Shown: piece by piece, positions 36,943 through 48,486 of the stretch
How positions within the stretch are numbered: position 1 is the first letter of the stretch
How the letters are laid out: the number at the start of each line of letters is the position of its first letter
Source: Golubevia sp. BC0850
Lineage: Eukaryota > Basidiomycota > Exobasidiomycetes > Golubeviales > Golubeviaceae
Length of the DNA: 64,000 bases
Assembly: GCA_012976225.1 (NCBI GenBank)
Contig: JAAVVG010000015.1
Coordinates: 186,001-250,000, forward strand
Direction of reading: 5' to 3'
Notes under the pieces: model-generated
What the model was told of the DNA's origin: nothing
Seen by the model: only the letters and a program-made list of their open reading frames with translations
Database searches by the model: none
Program-made: the position numbers and the translations under genes

Positions 36943-37669
36943 ATGCTTTCAGATGCCTTCACACCAAACCCTAAGGGCTATTGTTTCGATAAGCTTGGAC
37001 TAGTCGTGGAGGTTGCACTTCAAGGAGGCCAATCTATCTCCCCGACGGTAGATATCTCAACTGATTCACAGCTGAGAGACCAGAAGGAAAATCTCAAGAC
37101 TCACATTCAAAAAGTCAATCCTTTCAAGCAAGCAGATGCAGATCCAACCGCTCCGCAACTCTCTATCGCCACTCAGAACAATTCGTATTTTGGAGACGAG
37201 AGTCTATGGAGAATCGACACATTAAACCTGGAGAAATTTGCAGATGTAATCTGGAACTTGCTAGTTCAGAAGAGAAATCTACAGACGATTCCCGCGCCTG
37301 GACTCGAATACAGGAGATTGAGATTAGAAAGGTTGAGAAGGGAGAAAAAGCTGAAGCTCTTCGCAGAGAGAAAGCAAGAACTGAGGCATCGAGAAGTGAG
37401 TGATCTCAGAAAGTCATCTTGCTCGCCAATTACCCCCAGTAACCGAGTCTGATCATTCAACTTCTGCTTTTCGTTTTCAGATCTCTCTTCTACTTCGTCA
37501 ACTGACTGCAATGAAAGGACATATTCCTCAAGCTCCTAGGCTTGAAGACCTTACGTCTAGTCTCGAACTAAAAGAAGAAGAAAAGGAGAATGGAGATGAA
37601 GATGATGATGACGTGGAAAGCATCCTGGCTTTGACCGAAACCACTATCGATGGATTGGAGAGGGAGTGA
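36943..37669 (+). CDS. Unknown protein, tandem paralogue B
   Basis: Two exons (36943-37395, 37481-37669) encode 213 aa from the first in-frame ATG. The aligned core reads LNLEKFADVIWNLLVQKRN, then ERKQELRHREISLLLRQL, an added Glu/Asp-rich insert, and ESILALTETTIDGLERE, matching the C-terminal motif of A. B has an extra N-terminal region (MLSDAFTPNPKGYCFDKLGL). The open frame extends 65 codons further upstream without an ATG, so the true N-terminus may come from an unseen exon. An ATG at 36796 starts a different, short frame. No known domain. The intron position is the same as in A, which shows common origin. Confidence 0.6.
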
Positions 37670-39042
37670 AGGAGATTCGAGATGTGTGGCAAGCGGTGGC
37701 CTTCGCGTCTTTTCAAAACTTAGCCAATTAGCTCCATTTTTACCGTGTTGTGATCAAACGAGCAGAACAACTGAAACTCTGAAATTCTGAAAGTCCAGCC
37801 AGACATCAGACCTGCTCTGCGCCTCTAGGAGATGATTCCGTCAGTCGTGAATCAAGGGGGTCCAATTTCTTGGCTCTTTCGATGGATTGAAGCTGAAATC
37901 TAACAGTTTTAGAATTGCCTCGATTGAAATTCGAAGGCACTTGGTCTTCGAACAGTTGTCGATGAAGCTCCTTTCGAGTTGTGCTATGTTAGAGGGCGAC
38001 ACTCGTCGAAGGGGCGAAAGAGGTTGGAAGTCAAGACACGAGTTGTTGAAGGGCTAAAGTAAGTCGGAAAGGAGTTTGAAAGAGAAAGATGGGGAAATGA
38101 TTTGACACTTTTACAATTTTGGGGATTCCTTTCAGGAGCTTTTGTCCAGCCTCAAGCCTCAGGTGTGTCGACGACAACACTGTCTTCATGACGATTTTTC
38201 ACCCATTTTTAACTTCACTAATTAGACTCTTCTCTTTCTTTGGAACTCTGCGATCTGGTCCTGGGGTCTTAAATGAATCTGTAGAAGGAAGAAGCTTTGT
38301 GAAGAAGAGTCGATTCAGAGCTGATTGAAAGACGACACAAGGGGACTTTCTCTGCAAAAGTCGAAGCGAAGGAGAGAAAGCAACCAAGACTTCCTGGATT
38401 GGAAATTCGCATGCGACGAGGAATGATTCAGTTGGACAGTCATATCATGCTATCATGTACATTTTGGCTGAAAGCTGGGGGAGTAAAGTAGAAAAGTAGG
38501 ATGCACGCGTCTTCGTAGGTTCTTGAGTAAGGTTAGAGACTTGAGAGTTCATGAGATGATGTTATTGACTGACGAGAACCCGAATCCTCGTACCAGAATC
38601 TCCTCAAAGTGCTTCGAGTTTGATTCGAGGTGATGCGGTTGGATTGCGAAAGCGTTGGCATGTGGCCTCCAGAAGTGGCTGCAGAACCTGTTCAAGAGAG
38701 AAGGGAAAACAATTTCGTGTCAGAGAGCGATAATACAGTTAAAGAATAAGGCAGAAGGATGGGATTCTGTGAGGAAGATCAACTGACCAGATTACTTTTT
38801 ACGACTCTGTAACTTCGGACAATCGAGAGACGAATAGAGTCTCTGATGAGTCGACGAAGAGAAGCTCGTATGAAGTTTCTGTAATTGAGGGAGAGAAAAG
38901 CTCTCTGGAACCGAGGCCAAAACTCACATCTTCTCCGACTCTGTAATTTGATCTGCCGCATTCCCATCCGCCCATTCTTTCAGCTCGACAGAGACCAGAG
39001 AATCGCTACATGATTCTAGAATCCTGAGGATTTTCTTGTGAT
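37670..39042. other. Gene-poor spacer of about 1.4 kb
   Basis: Convergent region between paralogue B and the broken F-box/LRR gene. Short frames only, with no domain or splice pairing; no repeats recognised. Confidence 0.4.
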
Positions 39043-40253
39043 TCAAATGATCTTATGAGCTGCGTCGATGGGTGGAAATTCGAATTTGCTGAAGGGAAGA
39101 ATATTTATGTTGAAAATGAATTGACACAACCAGATGGTCCCAGAGTACAAAAGAATTTGCAGTGATGGAAAGGAAAGGATATCTGAAGGACCTAGACTAG
39201 AGGATATAAATGCTTCTAAAGTTAATTTCTTGATAGAGGAGCTGAAAGGTTTGAAGATTTTAAAAAGGGCGAGACCGCCCCCTCTCAAACCTGGAAGCCA
39301 GGTTTGAGTTCTTCTAATTCTTCCCTTAGCTATAAAACAAGACGCTCCCATTCTCCAGCTTGAAGTTCGATTTGACCAAGCTCAGCCACCTTCAATCTTG
39401 AAGTACGTATTTCACCGGAATCGTTTAGCGGCCAATGAAGACTGGTATGGAGGGACATCTTTAAGATCTCGAGATTTGGACATCCAACTATTAGAGCCAA
39501 CCATTCTCCCTCATGTATATCTCCGGCATGACTCAGATCTAAACTTCCGAGCGTCTCTCTTGAGTTCCTCAATTCCAGTTGGAGTCGATCTGAGCGCGAC
39601 TCCTTTACACTATCTAATTTTAGATGATTCATGCCTACTCCTGTGAATCCTCTAGTGCTATTAAGAATCTTATCAAGCTTGACTACTGTTTCCACTGCGA
39701 TGCGAGGATAGTAATAAATGTCGTTGCTGGTAATCCTAACCGTCTTGGAGCTTGATTTCGAAATAACGTCACATTGAGTTGAAGCACTTGTCTCTACATC
39801 CCTAAGCTGATCGAAACTTCCTAGACTTTGGAGAATGCAGATGATTTGAACTGAGATGTCTGGTCTGTCCGTCTCCTCAAAATCTATCTCAGCCAGCTGA
39901 AGGTTGAGCCTTTTGAGGGAATGAGTAGATAATAGAGTAAGAGCATGGCAAAAATCTGTTAATCTGTTGTTGGAGAGCTGAGAGAATTTGAGGATCCTCT
40001 TAATCGTCTGCTCACTTGGAGCTCTTGTTCTTCTCTATTCGGTACATCGTCACTAATCCTGATCCTGATCCTTGCAGTTAGATCCACTGTTTTGAAGAGA
40101 GTTGGATAAGAGTGAACCGTTCCTCTCCAAGCTTGATTCACCGATGAAGCCTGAGTGATTTGAGATTGAGAGTTGAGATTGAGAGAGATATTCCAAGATA
40201 GTAAGACTGAGCTCGTTTGGGAGAAGAAGGAATAGATCCAGCTGCTTCTTCAT
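39043..40253 (-). pseudogene. F-box/LRR protein gene, probably broken
   Basis: ATG 40253 starts MKKQLDLFLLLPNELSLTIL, a good F-box opening. The expected continuation, VNQAWRGTVHSYPTLFKTVD, lies in another frame, and the switch falls in a slippery repeat of CTCAATCT units with no plausible intron. A second frame change near 40,010 leads into an uninterrupted stretch of about 240 codons with leucine-rich repeats (LKRLNLQLAEIDFEE, LGSLDLSHAGDIHEGEW, CPNLEILKMSL). It stops at about 39,330, and further LRR-like sequence (KKLTLEAFISSSLGPSDIL) continues to 39,043. F-box/LRR proteins are substrate receptors of SCF ubiquitin ligases. It is not a close copy of the three-member family. A tiny unusual intron could rescue one junction, but not both. 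Confidence 0.55.
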
Positions 40254-40461
40254 GGTTGGAGAAATTCTTGATCTTCTTCTTCAGCATAAAGGAGGATGAA
40301 GTTGAGAACAAGAAGCGCAAATTGGTGTTTTCAAATCGATTGTCTTCCGGTCCAATCACATTCTTTCCTTTCCCTTTACCCCTCCCACTTCCTCCTCTCC
40401 TTTTTCTCCCTCTCACTTCCTTTCTCTCTTTTGAGAATTGTAGCCATTGCTATTCTCAATC

Positions 40462-43400
40462 ATGGCTCACCTTCAAGCTCTACGACGATCACGAGCTGTA
40501 CCAATCTCTCGCCTTTCTTCCTCTTCAACTTCTTCCCGTCGAGGATTGGCCACTGCAGTCTCTTCTCCTTCACCTCAATACGCTTCTAGATTACCTCCTT
40601 ATGCAGATCTATTGAAGAATTTAGAATTGGTCAAATCCATCCTCAACAGACCTTTGACTTTGGCTGAGAAGATTCTTTATTCTCATCTAACCAATCCAGA
40701 AGAATCTTTACATGGAGTTGGAAAGGATCCAAGTGAGATCAGAGGGAAGAAGTATTTGAGTTTGAAGTTGGATAGATTGGCTATGCAAGGTGAGTATCAC
40801 ATCGTATAAGAGAGAGGGAGAGTGAGAGGGAGATTGAGAGAGAGCATCAAGAGAAGGACAGAAAGAAGGTGGAAGCAAGCGTCAGAGAGAAGACGGTAGC
40901 AACTCTTTTCCACCTCTAAGAATGACTCTCATCAGATGTTCAGACCTTTCTTATCTCAACAATCGCATTCACTTTCCGCCTCAGATGCTTCTGCTCAAAT
41001 GGCTCTCCTTCAATTCATGACTTGTGGATTGGACAGAGTTTCAATTCCTTCTTCAGTTCATTGTGATCATTTGATCCAAGCCTTCGAAGGAGCTGAAGCT
41101 GATTTAAAGGTGAGTTTATTAACCACCTCACATTCTCAGGCTGGACAGGAGGGTAACGGAGAGAGCTGGAAGTGAAAGCAAAAGCCTTCAGGCTACCTCT
41201 CTCTTCTGAGGACAGGAGTAGGCAACTCTGAAGGCACTTTGAAGACGAACAGAAAGAAATAGATCTCATTTGATCGCTGTGAAGTCGGATTCAACACAGG
41301 AAGATAAGGCGTCAGTAGATTTTAACTGACCCTTGGCCTCCCAACTCTTTCTTCTTCTCCAACAGCGATCGGTAGCTTCTAATCAGGAAGTCTTCAACTT
41401 CTTGGAATCAGCTTGCAAGAAGTACGGAATTGAGTTCTGGGGTCCGGGAAGTGGAATCATTCATCAGATCGTCTTGGAGAATTATGCTGCGTGAGTGGGA
41501 AGCAAATCTGGAGGTTTCTCGCACCCGCTTCCTTCTATCCTTTCTCCTGAGCTGGCTTGACCTCTGAATTTAGAACACAAAGTCACGAACCAAATCCTGG
41601 AGAATGGCAAATTTGGTCCAAAAGCTGATCTCTGTGATCCACCTTTCCTTGTTCACTTCCTCTCCAGTCCCGGACTTCTAATGCTAGGAACTGATTCGCA
41701 TACACCCAACGCCTCTGGTCTAGGGTGTTTAGCAATTGGAGTAGGAGGTGCTGATGCAGTAGACGCAATGACTTCAACTCCTTGGGAATTAATGGCACCA
41801 AAGACTCTAGGAGTCAAACTCACTGGGTCTCTTTCTCCTTGGTGTACACCAAAGGACGTCATTCTTCATCTAGTCGGTCGTTTAACTGTCAGAGGAGGAA
41901 CTGGTAGAATCGTCGAATACTTAGGTGAAGGATTGAAGACTTTACCAGCCACTGGATTAGCAACCATGTCAAACATGGGAGCAGAAATTGGAGCTACTAC
42001 TTCTGCTTTCGAATATACTTCTGAAATGGGAAAGTATCTAGATGGAACTAATAGACAGTATGTCAGATTAGAAGCTGAGAAGGCTTCAGAGGCTGGTTTA
42101 TTAAGAAGAGATTCAGATTCTGAATACGATGAATTTATTGAGATTAAACTGGATGATTTAGAGCCTTGTTTAAATGGACCTTTCACTCCTGATTTGTCTA
42201 CTCCACTTTCTCAATTCGTTAACAAAGCCAGGAGTAGTGATAGAGATCATCCTTTAGAATTAAGTGCTGCTTTAATTGGAAGTTGTACTAATTCTTCTTA
42301 TGCTGATATGTCTAGATGTGCTGACTTAGCTAAACAGGCTCAAGATAAGGGATTAAAGGTCAAGACTAGTTTTGATATCACTCCGGGAAGTGAACTTGTT
42401 AGAGCTACTATTGAAAGAGATGGAATGACTGAGATCTTTGAAAGTGTGGGTGGAAGAGTGTTGGCTAATGCTTGTGGGCCTTGTATTGGTCAGTGGGATA
42501 GAAGAGAGTTGAAGGGAGAAGATAATGGTGAGTCAATCAAGTCTATAGGCTAGATCTACAAGAGAAGATCCAAGGGCAGAAGCGCAATCTTTCGACGATT
42601 CTGACACATCCTTCACATTCTCTCGTTCAGTCATTCTAACTTCATTCAACCGAAACTTTAAAGGAAGAAATGACGGAAACTCAAAAACAATGAACATGTT
42701 AGCTTCACCTGAGATCGTAACTGCCATGGCTTTCGCAGGTCGTTTGGATTTCAACCCAATTACTGATTCTCTTCAACTTCCAGATGGCTCTTCTTTCAAG
42801 TTCAATCCTCCTTCTGGTGATACTTTACCTTCGAATGGTTTCATTGCTGGTAACACTTCTTATCTACCTGACATTGAACCTGAACCTCAAAGAGAAGTTC
42901 AAGTCGATATTAAAAGTGATAGTTTGAGATTACAATATTTGGAACCTTTCGATAGTCCTTTCAAAGGAAATGGTAAGAATGGTGAAGATGAGTTGGAATT
43001 GAGTAATTTGAGGTGTTTAATGAGGATTAGAGGGAAATGTACTACCGATCACATTTCCGCTGCTGGTCCTTGGTTGAAGTACAAGGTGAGTTCGGAGGAA
43101 GATATAGGGAGGCATCTTCATGAAGAGAATAGAACCTCAAAGGAAGTGGACTTGAAGACGTGTTGCAGGGCGATGAAAGCAAGGGAGAGATTAAGTTCTC
43201 GTTCCAGACTTACTCACCCTTTTGCCTTTTTCTTTCATCTTTCTTCTCTCCTCGCAGGGTCATCTAGGAAATCTAGCCGAGAACACTTTAATCGGAGCCA
43301 TGAACGATGAATCTGGAAATGTGAATGAAGCCTTCGATCTATCATCTTCTGGAGGATCGATCGACACCATTCCATCAGTAGCCAAGCTATGGAAGTCTCG

Positions 43401-44541
43401 ATCTCAACCATGGATGCTAGTAGCCGATCACAACTATGGTGAAGGATCTGCCAGAGAACACGCAGCTCTCCAGCCAAGGTTCTACGGTTGCAACCTCATC
43501 GTCGCCAGATCGATTGCCAGAATCGCTGAAACCAATCTCAGGAAGCAGGGGGTTTTGACTCTCCTCTTCGCGAATGAAGATGACTACCTCAAGATCAGCA
43601 GCGGAGATTTAGTAGAAACCATGGGACTAAAGGAACTGCTAAAGGAGAGCCCAGAATTGGAGAAACAGGTCACTTTGAAGGTTACCAAGTTCGAACAAGA
43701 TGGAAAGACAGTCAAGGAGGTTATTGAGATCCCAACTAAGCATTCATTATCAAAAGCTCATTTGAGCTGGATTAAAGAAGGTTCCGCTTTGAATCTCATT
43801 CGAAATTCTGCTGCCAAACCTACTTCTTCTTCAGTCGGTCCCAGCTCTCCATCTGGAACTAGATCGATGAGCACCTCAGCTAGGCCAACCATCAACAAAT
43901 CATCATCCATTCCATCCAGAAGATCTTACGCAACAGCGGCGAAGGTTTCACCAGCAAGACTTAATCCCAATGATCCAAACTACGTTCCACCCGCCGCAGA
44001 TTCCCGAACGGACGCCATCCGTCAAATCGTCTACCCTCCTTCATCAACTCTACCAGCAAACCTTCCAACAGACATTTCTCAAGTTCTAGGACATCCAAAG
44101 GAAGTTCATGAAACTATCACTAGGGCTTGGTTGTTGTTCAAGAGACAAGAAAGAGAGACTTTAGCGGAAAACCTCAGAGTCAAACGTCAAATGATGTATG
44201 AAGCTTGTGAAGATTTGAAGAAAGAAGATCCAAGTCTTTTCGCTAGTGCTAGTTATAAGGTTAACTCTAACAAGAGACATCCAGAAGAAGATCTCAAACT
44301 CAGGAAACTTGGACTGTTGCCTAACCTCAATCAGAGCTCCAAATCATCAACAGACGAATCGAGTGGTGAGAAATTGGAAGGAATTCCCCAATTATCTGGT
44401 CCCGAAATTAGAAGAAGGTTAAGAGCTATCTCTGGTAGAAGGTTACACGGTCTCTTTCCAAGAGAAATGAGAGTTCCTACTTCTACTCCCGCTAAAATCC
44501 CTTTCCCCAAGTACGTTATGACTGAGGAAGAGAAGATCTAG
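40462..44541 (+). CDS. Mitochondrial aconitase (Aco2/AcoB type) fused to mitoribosomal protein mL40
   Basis: Six exons (40462-40789, 40985-41109, 41366-41490, 41668-42527, 42631-43085, 43258-44541) encode 1,058 aa in one continuous frame. The start [20 protein letters not shown] is a typical presequence. Residues about 40-818 are an aconitase: [21 protein letters not shown], the three Fe-S ligands Cys399 (IGSCTNSS), Cys462 and Cys465 ([11 protein letters not shown]) at the canonical 63/66 spacing, and the swivel loop [15 protein letters not shown]. Residues about 819-860 are Ser/Arg-rich ([22 protein letters not shown]) and resemble a second presequence. The rest matches mL40: [37 protein letters not shown] and [20 protein letters not shown]. 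Exon 6 spans the junction without an intron. S. pombe Aco2 is known as a fusion to a different ribosomal protein (bL21). AcoB-type aconitases are implicated in lysine synthesis. Confidence 0.9.
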
Positions 44542-45180
44542 GTGGTGTTGAACGCGTTTAAGCCGATCTAGAATATCCCCCCCAAAAAAAAAAAATGAAG
44601 GAGAAGGTCCTCCTACCCTATCACTTTTGTTTGTTCCCTTACTTTAATTCCTCTTCTATGCATTGTAGTTACCTTTTCTTTCTCCCGTAATCGTTCCTTT
44701 ATAACAATAATCTCCCATAGGTCTCTTGCAAGTTGTCGAATGAATTCGAGCTCCACACTCCACAGCCGTTCCCCCAGTCTCAACATCTCAACAACCCATG
44801 AAAATTAAAAGCTCGGAAACTCTTTAAACTTTCACTCTATGGCGGTGAAAAAAGTGACTCTCTTTCAACGGTTTCAACGTTTCGCTCTAGTCTTGAGCTG
44901 ATCACAGTAGTTCCACAATTCGTTTGCAATTCGTGTGGAGCCATCGAGCCAATGCGGGAAAGCCGGAAACGCAGACTGGGATTTCGTTGCTAGTATCCTT
45001 CCTTGTTCCTTTGGTAGTTGGAAACAATCTAAAAGTCTAAAAGTCCCAGACAGGTCCTTCGGAACCGCTTTCTTTGACGAACGAGAAAAGTATAAAGTCA
45101 GAAGAAGAGCTTTAAGGTCCCCACTTCCCATCTCTCTCCCTCTTTCCATTCCCTTCCAACTATCTCAAACTATCCTCAAA
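44542..45180. promoter_or_regulatory. Spacer with the cutinase-family promoter
   Basis: An A-rich run at about 44,587-44,596 follows the aconitase gene, marking its 3' flank. TATAAA at 45091-45096 lies 85 bp upstream of the esterase ATG, followed by a C/T-rich leader. No other gene seen. Confidence 0.45.
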
Positions 45181-46093
45181 ATGTTCTCTTACAGTCCTCT
45201 ATTTGCTCTCGCTTCTTTGGCAGTCGTCACTGCTTCTCCGATCTTTTTATCGGAACGAAGTGGAGCATGCTCAAATTACACCATTGTATCTACTCGTGGC
45301 ACTGGCGAATTCCAAGGTCCATCATTAGGATTCAAAGATATGATCAAAGAGACGTTACAAGCTGTCCCAGGAGGAATAGAGGTGAGCGACAACCCACGTC
45401 CTTCGACGTCCAAAAAGTCTGAAAATCTGACTGGCGGCCCACTATCTATTTCAAATTCTCCCTTACCTCTATAGTATGACACAAAATATCCAGCTGGGAT
45501 CGATCAGCAGTCTGCTGAAGGTACTAAAGACGTGAGTGTGCGGAAGAGAGTGGCAATTCCCCCCTTGTTTTTCACTGACCCATCCTCTTCCATCCTCTAG
45601 ATCATCGACAAGGTCACGAAAGCCGAGACCGAATGTTACATTCTTTTGGGCTACAGTCAAGGAGCAGCTGCAACTACCAATGCCCTAAAGGAATTCACAG
45701 GAAAAGCCGCCGATTCAAGTAAGTAGGAAAGAGTTGACTGTAGACTAGAATTCTCGGCACCTCTGAGTGTTTGACCCCCTGACGCCCCTTCCACTCCTTT
45801 TGAAAACAGTCAAAGCTGTCTTGATGCTCGGTAACCCCCAACACAAAGCAGGCTTAGCTTGTAATGTTGACTCCAAGGGCGGCAACTCGACTTTTGAATC
45901 AAATGGAGTCTCTGTAATGGATGGCGGTATCCCCTCTCAATGGATCTCCAGGACTTTAGATATTTGCGCCGATGGTGACGGTGTCTGTGATTACACCGGA
46001 GACGGTGTTATCACGGGTCCTCATCTCTCATACATTGGAGATGAGGACGTCCAAAAAATGGGGGCCGCTTTCCTTATCAAGGCTTTACAATAA
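45181..46093 (+). CDS. Secreted cutinase-family esterase
   Basis: Four exons (45181-45381, 45475-45531, 45601-45718, 45810-46093) encode 219 aa, the usual size for cutinases and acetylxylan esterases. A signal peptide is clear: MFSYSPLFALASLAVVTASP. The mature part begins near CSNYTIVSTRGTGEFQGPS, with the conserved RGTGE oxyanion region. The nucleophile is in LLGYSQGAA, the catalytic Asp in DICADGDGVCDY flanked by disulfide cysteines, and the His in GPHLSYIGDED. It would hydrolyse cutin, acetylated xylan or similar esters outside the cell; substrate cannot be told from sequence. A TATA box stands 85 bp upstream, suggesting regulated expression. All exon junctions keep frame. Confidence 0.92.
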
Positions 46094-46818
46094 TTCTTTG
46101 TACCTCACATCAGACGTAAAGTCTCTGAATTACAGCTCTGATGTTGACTTTGTTTATTCTTCCCTGCTCAATACTCATGTGGCTTCCTTCATCGAGCCCA
46201 AAGCGCGAGTCACCTCTTTCCCTCGGTTTTGTCAATCCTCTTGCCCTTCTGGGAAGATTTTGCTTGCTTTGGTCACTGTTCGATCTTGTTCCGATGAGGC
46301 CTGGATTCCTCAATAAAGAAGGGAAGGTATGCTTACAGAGTTATAAGAAGATAAGAAGAACTAGAACAGAGCAGAGATGAGGCGAGAGGATTTAAGTAAA
46401 AGGCGACGACCAGGAATAAGAAAAATAGACATAAAAAGAGCGAAAGAGATACAAAGTAGAGCATTCCAGTTTTTGAGAAGTATAAAAGAAAGAGCGGGGG
46501 ATAAAAGAAAAAATCAAAGGGTAAGGGAAGAAATGAACAAGTTTGTTGTTTTCTGAAAATTTGAAAAGAACGTTTGGGATCGATTAGATTTTGGGAAATA
46601 GGTTGTAGTAGAAAGCGGGAGTTAAGATTTTGAATATGAGAGATTTACAGATACGAGTTGAAGTTCAAAGCTTTTTGCGCTTTGCATCTTTCATTAAAAT
46701 TGTGAATGTTTGAATGGTTTGTAGGTTGACGAGTTGGAGTTTTGACTTTTTAAAAGACAGTCTAGGTTTTTCTGATGTTCAGGTAAGAAAGGGAGTGAAA
46801 TCTAATCGTCCAGTTGAT
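46094..46818. other. Convergent spacer after the esterase gene
   Basis: 725 bp, A/G-rich on the plus strand, between two convergent genes; no supported frame or repeat. Confidence 0.4.
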
Positions 46819-48486
46819 CTAATCACGACGACTAGTAGAAGTAGGAGGTAAATCTTTATTCATCCTATGATTATGAACCACACTAGATTGTTCATCATTA
46901 TCTGGATTAGCGATTCCAAGTGGAATTCTTCCGCCACCATAACCCCCATCATCATCATCGTCCAAGACTGCAGCTTCTCTAGAATTAGGAGCAGGTTCTT
47001 GAGCATCAGCGTAAGCAGGAGGAGCAGCACTTGAACCAGCAACAGCATTATTCCCACCATTGAAAGAATGTCCATCAGATTGACCAAAAGAATTAGTTCT
47101 GTGAGTTCCATTGACCGAAGAACCAGGTACTAAGATATTAGGATGGTTAGAAGCACTAGTAGCTCTTGCAGAAGCAGCAGCTTCAGCAGCTTCTCTAGCT
47201 CTAGCAGCTCTAACCTCTGGAGGATCGAAATGAGAATAATCGTGATTTGAAGAATTCTGACCTCCATTTGCTCCATTGTTTGATTGATGATCGTTATAAG
47301 AAGATCCATAGTAACCTGCAGCTCCACCTGCGCCCGCTCCAGCAGCAGCAGATCCAACTCCAGTTCCAACAGAATGATTGTACTCTTCCATATCATTTGC
47401 GTATGCTTCTGGATCTTCATCTTCGAAACCTTGAGGTAAAGTTGCTCCAACGTTATTTCTACCATTTCTTCCACCGGTTGCGTGAGCTCCTTCTGATGGA
47501 TCAAAAATGTCATTATCATTTTCATCAGGTCTTGAACCGAAACATAAGAACCAACCATGACCGGTTCTAGCCTTTCTTCTTCTAACTAGAAAGAAGATTA
47601 AGAAGGCTGCTAGAAGTAGTGCTAAACCTCCTACTACACCTCCGACGGCACCTCCAATTACTGCTCCGTTTGAAGCTGAAGATGAAGAAGAGGAATTGTC
47701 TGAAGCTGATCCTGTGGCTTGAACTACTGTGATTGAAGTGAGAGTTACGGGAACAACTGAACCGTCTGCTTGAGTACTTGAACCGATACTGACTATTAGA
47801 CTGGTAGATGATGAAGTTGGAAGCGAAGAGGTAGTCATAGTCGTACTGCTAGAGGAGGTGGTTGAAGTTGAAGATGTGGTACTACTGGTAGTTGAAGTTG
47901 AGGAGGTAGTCGTGGAGGCTGAGATGTGGAAATGGGAGGAAGAGGAAGGAGTTCGAGGAGAGTGGGGTTTGAAGAGAATAAAGAGTAAGATCAGTTTAAT
48001 GAATCGAAAGCAAGAAGAGGGATGACAGAATGGAGGTGCGAGTAGATGCGGAGAGAACTAAACTCACTTGAAGAGGGCGTGGAGACAGGCTGAGGGAAGG
48101 AGAAGAGAAGGTTCAAAAGGGGTGATCGGGTTCAAAGAGTGAATGAAGGTCAATTTTTACATGGATTAAATGGAGTCAGAACCAGCAAGAGATTTTCCCA
48201 CTCGACCATCCGGGGATAGATTGCGACTTTGCTTTGCCTTAGCAACTGTGCTCCACTCCCTCAATACCTCCTGCTATCGGCAAGTCCTGCCTATTCAGTA
48301 ATCAATCATTCTCTGAATACTCACAGTTGTAGTTGTAGTTGGATCATCATCACCTGGACCCAAGAGTGAATCGAGGAAGGAAGGGATTCCACCTAATCCT
48401 TGTCTACGCTCAAGATCTTCTCTTGAGGATCTGAAGGGAGCGGGTGAAGGTGTTGGGTATGGTGATCTGATTTTGATATGATTCAT
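46819..48486 (-). CDS. Ser/Thr-rich single-pass membrane protein
   Basis: Three exons (48486-48325, a 22-nt exon 48089-48068, and 47918-46819) join in frame to 427 aa. The N-terminal part is Pro/Ser-rich, then a Thr/Ser-rich stalk (from DDDPTTTTT through TTSTSTTSS), which would be O-glycosylated. A membrane helix (GAVGGVVGGLALLLAAFLIF) is followed by a stop-transfer RRRKAR and a long Asn/Gly/Ala-rich cytoplasmic tail with an acidic DDDDDGGYGGG and a basic end. This is the layout of Mid2/WSC-like wall sensors and mucin-like fungal membrane proteins, but there is no cysteine-rich ectodomain. No signal peptide precedes ATG 48486; a CCTTCAG acceptor just upstream hints at an unseen first exon supplying one. 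Confidence 0.7.
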
